A stretch of 64,000 nucleotides of DNA from Aquila chrysaetos chrysaetos (Eukaryota; Chordata; Aves; Accipitriformes; Accipitridae), in contig NC_044024.1 in assembly GCF_900496995.4 (NCBI RefSeq), forward strand, positions 1,426,001 to 1,490,000. The letters run 5' to 3'. How positions within the stretch are numbered: position 1 is the first letter of the stretch; each line of letters opens with the position of its first letter. Below are positions 57,181 to 64,000 of this stretch, in pieces. The position numbers were made by a program, and so were the translations under genes. Under the pieces are notes generated by a model, which saw only the letters and a program-made list of their open reading frames with translations, was not told where the DNA came from and did no database searches.

Positions 57181-58209
57181 GGGGCGGGTGGGCGAGCCGT
57201 CCATCGGAGCCCCTTCTCCACCCCCCAAAATCGGCGCAACGGCTTCCCTCCGTGCTGCCTGGGGAGGGGAGCAGCCCTCTCGCCTCCGAGGGGCCGGCAG
57301 CATCTCCCCACCTTCCCACCCCGTCCCTTCAGCCCAGCCTGCAGGCGCTGGGCAGGGCAGGCAGGAGCCCTGGGCGTCCGCTGGGGAGGGACCACGCACC
57401 CTCTCCCCCACCCCGCATCGCTGCTCCCCCTTTCCATCTCCCGGCCGATGGAGCAGAGCGCTGCTCGTGTCCGGGTGACGACCGGTCCGGACCCCGGGAG
57501 CCTTTGCTCTCCGCAACAGATCTGGATGCTGTACTGAAAGTGGGCTCTGATACCTGGAGCCCCGCGATAGCCGATTACTGACCCCCCACCTCCTCCTGAC
57601 CCCCGGGCCGGGGCAGCCCCAGGCCCCCGAGGGAAGAGTGCTTGGCTGGCCGAACCGGACGAGAAGAAAAGAGCAACTCTTCCCTACTTCATCTGATTTC
57701 ACTTTTCTCTCAGCAGGGTCAGGAACTCAGGAAACCACCTTCAAAGGGCTTTCACACTGGCTCAGCTCAAAAACCCGAGGACCTCACCTCCTCCAAGCCC
57801 TCTCAGATGTACTGCGAGCAACAGATGGTCAGCGAGGAGGAGGAGGAGGATGAGGAGGAGAGTGCTGAAACAGCACTTCCCTGCAAAGCTCCTGCCAGGA
57901 CATACCGGAGCCGGGAAAACAAACTCGAGCTGCTCCGTACTGCAGCCTGGCTGGCTGCACCGTGCCCTGAGCCAGAAGGCACAGGGCTGGGGCAAGGAGA
58001 TGCTGCGAGCAGTAGGGACGGCAGAGATGGGCACAGTGCTTCCAGGAAACCCATCTGGATCCTTGCTCTGGAGCGCCTGGTATCCCCAGGATCCATGGAG
58101 CAAGCCCGGCTTGGAGCTGCTCTGCCGGCAGCAGCTGCCTGCCAACCTCCAGCCCCGCCGGCAGGCAGAGACCCCATCCCTCTCCTGGGGCGTCCCTGGC
58201 AAAACCTAC
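57103..58209 (-). other. EFNB1: EFNB1 intron 4
   Basis: Intron of 1,107 bp bounded by GTAGGT (donor) and TTGCAG (acceptor) on the minus strand. It contains a GAG/CTC trinucleotide tract at 57,834-57,861. The rest is GC-rich with no recognised element. Both flanking exon frames remain open some distance into it: 135 codons after exon 4, and 72 codons ahead of exon 5. Confidence 0.92.
57834..57861. repeat. (GAG)n microsatellite in EFNB1 intron 4
   Basis: About nine GAG/GAT units on the plus strand (CTC on the sense strand of EFNB1). Purine/pyrimidine asymmetric. Confidence 0.85.
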
Positions 58210-58338
58210 CCGGCTTGCCGGGCTCCTCCACCGCGGGGACCTTGCTGCGCGGGCTCTGCGTGACGATTTTCATGGTGTTGTCAGACTCCTTGCTCGGCCG
58301 ACTCGTCGTCAGCTGCTCTGGGATCACCGCGTTCGGAT
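58210..58338 (-). CDS. EFNB1: EFNB1 exon 4: extracellular stalk
   Basis: The exon is 129 bp, the same length as human exon 4 as I recall it, and its phase (one base in the preceding exon, one base left over) fits both neighbours. It encodes the membrane-proximal stalk that follows the Eph-binding domain, starting [20 protein letters not shown]. That opening is the recognisable ephrin-B1 signature and differs from mammals at few positions. The second half is rich in Pro, Ser and Lys and much less conserved, as expected for a flexible linker. The acceptor is CCCCCAG before 58,338 and the donor GTAGGT after 58,210, both on the minus strand. The exon's frame stays open deep into both flanking introns, which is common in GC-rich DNA. 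Confidence 0.95.
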
Positions 58339-59367
58339 CTGGGGGAGGAGAGGGAAGGGACGGATGAGAAACCTCATTCAACCTCGATGGCGGCAGCTCG
58401 CTTCCCCGCCTAAAGAACAACTGCCCCCAAAATCCCAGCCAGCCACCTGCCACGGGGTGTGGGGAGACGCAGGAGCAACGGGAGATGCCGAGAGCAACAG
58501 AGCAAGGCTGAGCTGCTTCAGGGCTTGTGGGAAGCAGCCTCCCCACCCTAATCCCCCCCGCTTTTATGTTTTCTGAGCTCCTCTGCGTGGGTTGGGGCAA
58601 GTTTCTCGCACAGGCAGCGGGAGGAACGGGAAGGGAGCCTGCCAAGGCTGCAGCGCTGCTTCTTCTGTTTATTATAAATACTGGGCCCAAAGTGAAAACA
58701 CAATAATGAAAAGCAGCCACCAGGAGCTGTGCATCCGGGTCGGGGGCCGAAACGAGCCCGAGGCATCGCTGGGACTGGGAGGCAGCCGGCAGCTCGGGAC
58801 GGGAGGTGTTGGGGAGCTCCCTCCAGGACAAGAGCACGCTCTGCCACGGCACTACCACCGGCGACACCCTTGGTGTCCCACTGCCACCGTCAGCCTGCAT
58901 CGTCCCCAAAGCACGGTGGCCACCACCGCTGAGAGCTGCCGGGACCACGCTGAGCCCAAGCACTAAAGCCTGCCCAGCTCAAACCCTTCTTTGGGTGCCT
59001 GGCAAGTCATGGGGGCACTGTCTGTGCCAGCCCCCCCCCCGCCGAGGCACTCGTACAGTTCGTGGGTCCCGTGCCGAGCTAGCTTCCCACCGGGACACCA
59101 ACCACGAGGTTAACACAGAACAATTACTCCATTTTAATCCCAACGCACCAAACGTGTGCAAGTGTTGGAAAAGAAAAAAGGGAGGGAAAAAAGACCCTAA
59201 AAATGAGATTCTGCTGAACTAACCGAGGAGGCTTCGTAGGCTCCAGGGACCAGCTGGCCTGGCCCCAGTTTCCCCAGAACCCCCACAGCACAGCAGGACA
59301 GGGGCCAACGTTTTGCTGGGCAAAGGCATTTTGGCGATGGGAGACCCCAGGGTGCAGAAGGACTCAC
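58339..59367 (-). other. EFNB1: EFNB1 intron 3
   Basis: Intron of 1,029 bp with a consensus GTGAGT donor and a pyrimidine-rich CCCCCAG acceptor. A short AT-richer patch lies near 58,670-58,720 and an A-rich patch near 59,160-59,215. I see nothing else in it. Confidence 0.92.
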
Positions 59368-59460
59368 CCTGCCCCACTTTCATGACAATCTTCATGGACC
59401 GCGTCTGGCAGACCCCTCCTTCCCGGTTCTCCAGGCCATCCAGTGTCCCGTTGGAAGTGG
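59368..59460 (-). CDS. EFNB1: EFNB1 exon 3: end of the Eph-receptor-binding domain
   Basis: The exon is 93 bp, matching the human exon 3 length I recall. It encodes the last strands of the ephrin ectodomain: [15 protein letters not shown], then [15 protein letters not shown]. Two features stand out. The N-G-T sequon matches the known ephrin-B1 glycosylation site (human Asn139). The cysteine in GVC matches the one that closes a domain disulfide (human Cys153). The acceptor is TTCTTGCAG above 59,460 and the donor is a consensus GTGAGT below 59,368. The first two bases finish a codon begun in exon 2, which lies beyond the right edge. Identity rests on the translated match and on splice phases that join exons 3, 4 and 5 in one frame. 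Confidence 0.95.
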
Positions 59461-62400
59461 CTGCAAGAAAAGAGAGGGAGTGTTAGGCAGGGTTCCTGGG
59501 AGCTGGAGCGGCACTGCTGGGCACGTCCCAGTTCCCCCCAGGCACCACCGGGCAGGACCCCGCTGTCCCCAGGCACCGCGAGGGAGCTGGCAGGAGCTCA
59601 GCACCTCCTGACGCAGGGGCTTGCTCCTGACCTCCTGCTGCGGCCACTTCTTCATGCCCCAGTCTGAAGCCCACCACAAGTGTTTAATACACCGAGTTCT
59701 CATTTTCTGCACCTTCCAAGGCTGTTCGCAGTGGTGAGGATGTGATCCCTCCAGCTTCCCCTCACTGCCACATCCACACAAGCAAGCCATTCTCCGTGCC
59801 TGCACCCTCCTCCCCCTTTAATTCCTGGATAATTTCCTTTGCTCCTTGGTGTATAATAGGAACACATGCATATGCACAGTTTAAATTATACATATATAAT
59901 TACACACTGTGCCTCAGTAAAGAATGTAAACTCAGAGCCCCAATAGGGTTGAGTGGCTTTAATTGCAGGGCAGAAGTCAGTTATATTCACATTAACTTTT
60001 TGCTTTAGCCGGCACAGATTTTTAAGCCTTTCAATCCTGCGGGAGCACAGGGAGCTGCACGTCTCCCACCGCCACCACGCAGAGGAGGACCCCCACCCAA
60101 GCACCCACCAGCCCTCTGCCGTGGCAGGGACAGCTCAGGGCAGGGGTGGACACGAGAGAAAAAAACCCCAAACCAGAGGATTACAGGATTAAGAACCCAA
60201 ATGGCAGATTCTGCTAAACATACTCAAAAAATTGGCTTCTGATCCCAAAAGGGCCCTCGTTGCCAGCAGCAGTGAGCACCCGGTGGATGCTGTGCCGAGG
60301 TGGGTGATGCGTTGGGTGGCTCTGGCACGCAGCTGGCTCTCCCCAGCAAGCAGGGATGGTTACCAAGCCGGCACCTCCATCCATCACGGCAAACGCAAAT
60401 CATCCCGGTGCTCCACCAAATCCAGGCACAGGGACTCATTCACCCAGAGAAGCAACAAAACCTGGGAGGAGCACGGCGACAGCATATGGCATGAGCGGGG
60501 CTTAGGAAAGGTGATGCAATGGAGAATCACGAAGCTACGGGGATAATTTTACAGAGACAAGGCAGTGAAGCAAAGCAGGATTTGGCCAGCACAGCACAGC
60601 CAACACCTACCGCGAGCCTCAACGCCAAAACTCAGCCCCGGGGTTTCAGATTGCCTGTGCAGCCCAGTTCCTGCCTCCACCCTGCAAAAACTCGGGTTTG
60701 GGGAGGCGGGGTGACTGATGGTCGGTGGGCACAAATCCATCAGACCCCGCTGGGTGTTGGTGAGGAGGTGATGGGAAGAGGCTGAGTTATGGAGCAGGGT
60801 CTTTCTTTTTCTTCTGCACTCCCTGTCCCGCAGCAGGACCCTTGGGTGCCTCGATGAAGGCTCGATGCTAGGCTACACTGGAAAGCGAGCCTGGATCACG
60901 CTGGGATGCAGGCTCAAAGTCCATCAGCTCTGTCCAAACGCCTCTGTGCAATCAAGGCTCTCGTGTGAAACACCAGCAAATGTTTTACTAATCAGAAAGT
61001 CGTTGGGCCGTTTGCTGAGTTATCACCTCTCTCGCGGCAGGGTTTCACCTTCCAGCAGCTCCCTGGAGCTCCCTGGATGGAGCCGTACATCCACGCATCT
61101 GGGATTCGCTGGCAGGCGTTTTGACAGGAGCACTGTCAGCACAAATCCTGATGCAAACGCCTGGGAAACAGGATAAACATCCCCCTACAGCCTGCACAAG
61201 TTCCTCCCAATGTGAACCAGAGTCAGGGCCTGAGTAAAAACTCCCCATAAAAACATCTTGGGGAGATAACTCTGGCAGAAGGCTCAGCAGCCCAGTTCTC
61301 CCAGGCCAAAGGCACTGTTTTGCGGATGAAATAAGCTGATACGTCCCAGCTCATGGCCCTGAAGCAGTTCCACGAACAGCTTCCCAGCACCGTGCCACAG
61401 GTTGCTCCATCTCAAACAGACTTCACCCGTTCATGCTGCAACGTAGCGGGGCAGGGGAAAACAGAGCAGTCTGTAAAAACCAGCCTCTGCGAGACCTCGT
61501 AAGGTCTTATTTATAAGGTAATAAGCTAATTATATCAAAACGATCTACAAAGTGTGGCTCGAGTGTGGGGAACTAGGAGATCCTGCAAAGGTAGAGCACG
61601 CAGCAGTAACGGGAGACAGCAGTTCCTCCAAAATAACGACAGAGACATTGCATTTGGATACCACAAAATATTAACGGTTCAAGCAGGACAGAAGAATGGC
61701 AGCTGGAGTCACAGGGACGGACGAGGAGACGCAGCTGAGCATCCTTCCTCCCGCGCCACACACAGGACTTTGTTCAAGAAGCCTCTTCTTGTTCTGATCA
61801 TCATAATGATGAGGGGAGAAAGTAGCTTTGAAAGGGAACCGCATGAAAAAAAATGAAGCAGCTACTTGAGAGAACATAAAAAGGGGAGGCTAAAAGGGTA
61901 AAACGCTTGCAAAAACCATGGCGATCATCTCCGGTACAGCCTCTTGAAACAAGGACACACGCTGCCACACTCTGTATAGATCCAAAATGGGCCAAACCAA
62001 AGCAAAGCAAGATGTTCCACACAGCTGGTGGGGCTTCCAAAAGTCAAAATCCCATCCAAACGGCTAAAAGAGAGAGTACAACATCTGGCGGGTTTTATAT
62101 AAAGACGTGGGACAGGCTGACGTGTTGCTGAGCAGCAGGTCCGGAGGCGGGCAGGGGGCTGCGGCCGGGGGGTCCCCACTGACCCAGGGGCAGGGGTCTG
62201 CGGCGGCGGCACTGCAGGCTCCTCCGTCGTGCTTTGCTCGGAGCTCAGAGATGGAGAGCTGATCCTCCCGCTCTGTTTCTTGCTTTCAGTGGAAGATCTA
62301 CCAGCAGAAGGCCACAGGATCAGGCCGGCACCGCTCCAGCAGAGACGCGCAATCCAGGAGGCACCTGGCAAGCAGCGAGACGGAAGCCCAAAGCGTCTGT

Positions 62401-64000
62401 GATCCTCGCCGCTGCGCTCATGGGAGAGCGGCGGAGGCACCACCGATCCTCAACGGCGGACGAAATTCAGCATCAACAAGTGCACGGTAACGCAGGGGAG
62501 AAAAAGGTTAAATCCACAGGCACAACAGCGAGCTGCAGGGAGAGGCGAGAGGCAGCCTTGAGCCTGGGGAGAGGTGGCCGCAGGGCGGGAGCACGAGGCA
62601 GAGCTATAAAACGATGGACGAAGACAGGCAGGGAGCTAGGGATACCCAAGGGAATAGGAAATGGCAGGTCTCAAGCGACGGCTGTGATCTCCACGCGCCG
62701 CATTTGCAACGTGCAGCTCTCGCATCAGCAAGGCTTGATCTGGCCAGCCCCAGCAGCACGGAGTGCATGGGAGCATTTTCTTGCCCCCCTTCCATTTTGG
62801 AGGGACTTACTTACAGTTTGGCTGTAGGACTGGGAGAGCAAAAGCAGCCTCTGGACAGATGACTTCTACTCCGGCTTAAAGAAAAGGCAGCTCCCAGCCC
62901 AGAGAGCTATTAGATGCCTTTCCCTTAATGAAGCATTAAGCCTCAGGCTGCTGAGTGATGAGGGTTTAACATTGATACCATTAACCATGTAATTGCTTGT
63001 CAATTTAGAAGAGATGCTCAGCGTGCATGGAAGCACAGGCAGGACCTCCACTTGCTGGCACAACTCACCCCGGTCCTCGGGCACGAGACCAGCGAAACAC
63101 CAAGTCCCAGCCCAGTGACACACGCCAGCCAACTGGGACAGATGCCTCCGAGAGCCCCAACAACCCCAGGTTTCCACCTCCAGCAGCAAGCGGTGCCGTG
63201 TGCTGTCCCCAGTGCATCACAATCTGCCTCCCCACCACTAGCACTCAGAGTGTCACCATAGCTTTTCTTCCTCCCCTAAAAATATTTCAAACAAGAACTT
63301 GGGTTTTGGCAGATGGGAGACTCTGGAAGTAATACCTGGCAGCAGATGAAGGCAAGGGTCTCTTAAACGGTCAGCTTTGGACAGAGCGAGACGCTTGGTT
63401 TCTCTTCTGGATTCCCTCTAGCAGGACTCCGTTATGATTTGGGCCCCAAAGCACAATTAATGTGCTGAGACTGTAGCGAATCCAAGTCTCTTTCCTTTTA
63501 TTATTCTTAATTACTCTTCCATCTGTGCGCCGCAGCCCTGCTCCAGACCCAGCCAGGCGCTGTGTGGACGCAGCCCGGACACCAGCCCCGCAATCCGCCC
63601 CCCCCCTCGCCCCCAGACCCGTCCAAGATTCCCGTTTCCATCGCGCAGCTTTAGGCGGAGGCGGCAGCATCCCACCGGCACCCACCGCCACTCGCCGCCA
63701 GGGCTTCGGGGTGCCCCCGCAGCCTGACCCCCATCCCGCCGGAGCAGACGGGGCGGTGGGAAGGCACTGACCGACCTCGCTGAGGGGCAGCTGGCGCAGA
63801 GCAGCCTCAGCTCAGCCAGGACACCCACGCCAGCCTGAAAGACCCTCTTGGCACAGGTGAAGACCCTGCGGGGGGCCCTGAAGATGCGCCTCACACACCT
63901 CCGGTGCGCTCGGACGCTGCGCCGGCAGACCCTTGCACGAATCCACAAACAGACTCTATTTAAAACAAAAATCTAGCTCCTGCCACCTTCCCTCTCCTCC
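59461..64000 (-). other. EFNB1: EFNB1 intron 2, 3' part (continues beyond window)
   Basis: At least 4.5 kb upstream of exon 3 with no trace of exon 2. No frame encodes the ephrin core with its KHHDYY or cysteine-rich segments. The sequence alternates GC-rich DNA with AT-rich patches at about 59,800-60,020, 61,490-61,560, 62,880-63,020 and 63,400-63,520. The last 500 bases are CpG-richer. No gene or repeat was recognised inside it. Confidence 0.8.

Noticed and set aside
57803..58963. 386-codon minus-strand open frame treated as one gene
   Set aside because: Only the 129 bp at 58,210-58,338 matches ephrin-B1 (exon 4). The remainder is intron sequence that happens to be open.
63511..63948. Possible EFNB1 upstream exon
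   Set aside because: The translation is Arg/Cys-rich with no ephrin-domain residues such as KHHDYY and no signal peptide or matching phase.

Overview
The window is vertebrate nuclear DNA and almost certainly avian. It is GC-rich and repeat-poor. The only interspersed repeats I can recognise are CR1 LINE fragments: two old ones and one of the type that litters bird genomes. The only protein-coding gene I can recognise is the 3' half of EFNB1 (ephrin-B1) on the minus strand. In most birds the block orthologous to this part of the mammalian X long arm lies on GC-rich chromosome 4A, or the short arm of chicken chromosome 4. That agrees with the base composition but does not prove the location.

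Layout. Bases 1 to about 53,690 lie downstream (3') of EFNB1 and look like a gene desert. GC-rich stretches full of meaningless long open frames alternate with short AT-rich blocks carrying clusters of homeodomain, POU, TCF/LEF, FOX, TEAD or RUNX-like words. Those blocks are my best guess at long-range regulatory elements, but conservation cannot be tested from one sequence. Microsatellites, homopolymers, short tandem repeats and CpG-dense patches are scattered throughout. From about 53,690 to 56,713 is the probable 3' UTR of EFNB1; its true end is uncertain. Coding exons 5, 4 and 3 follow at 56,714-57,102, 58,210-58,338 and 59,368-59,460, with intact GT-AG splice sites and matching phases. 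From 59,461 to the right edge is intron 2. Exons 2 and 1 (signal peptide and most of the Eph-binding domain) are not in the window.

How the parts work together. Exon 3 ends the extracellular Eph-receptor-binding domain, exon 4 is the flexible stalk, and exon 5 carries the rest of the stalk, the membrane helix and the tyrosine-rich tail ending in a PDZ-binding motif. The product would be a membrane-anchored ligand for EphB receptors that also signals in reverse through its tail. The AT-rich blocks downstream and in intron 2 are the natural candidates for controlling it.

I found no rRNA, tRNA, CRISPR or intact mobile element and no second gene that I would defend. The many long open frames in GC-rich DNA overlap each other on both strands, lack recognisable domains and are left out.
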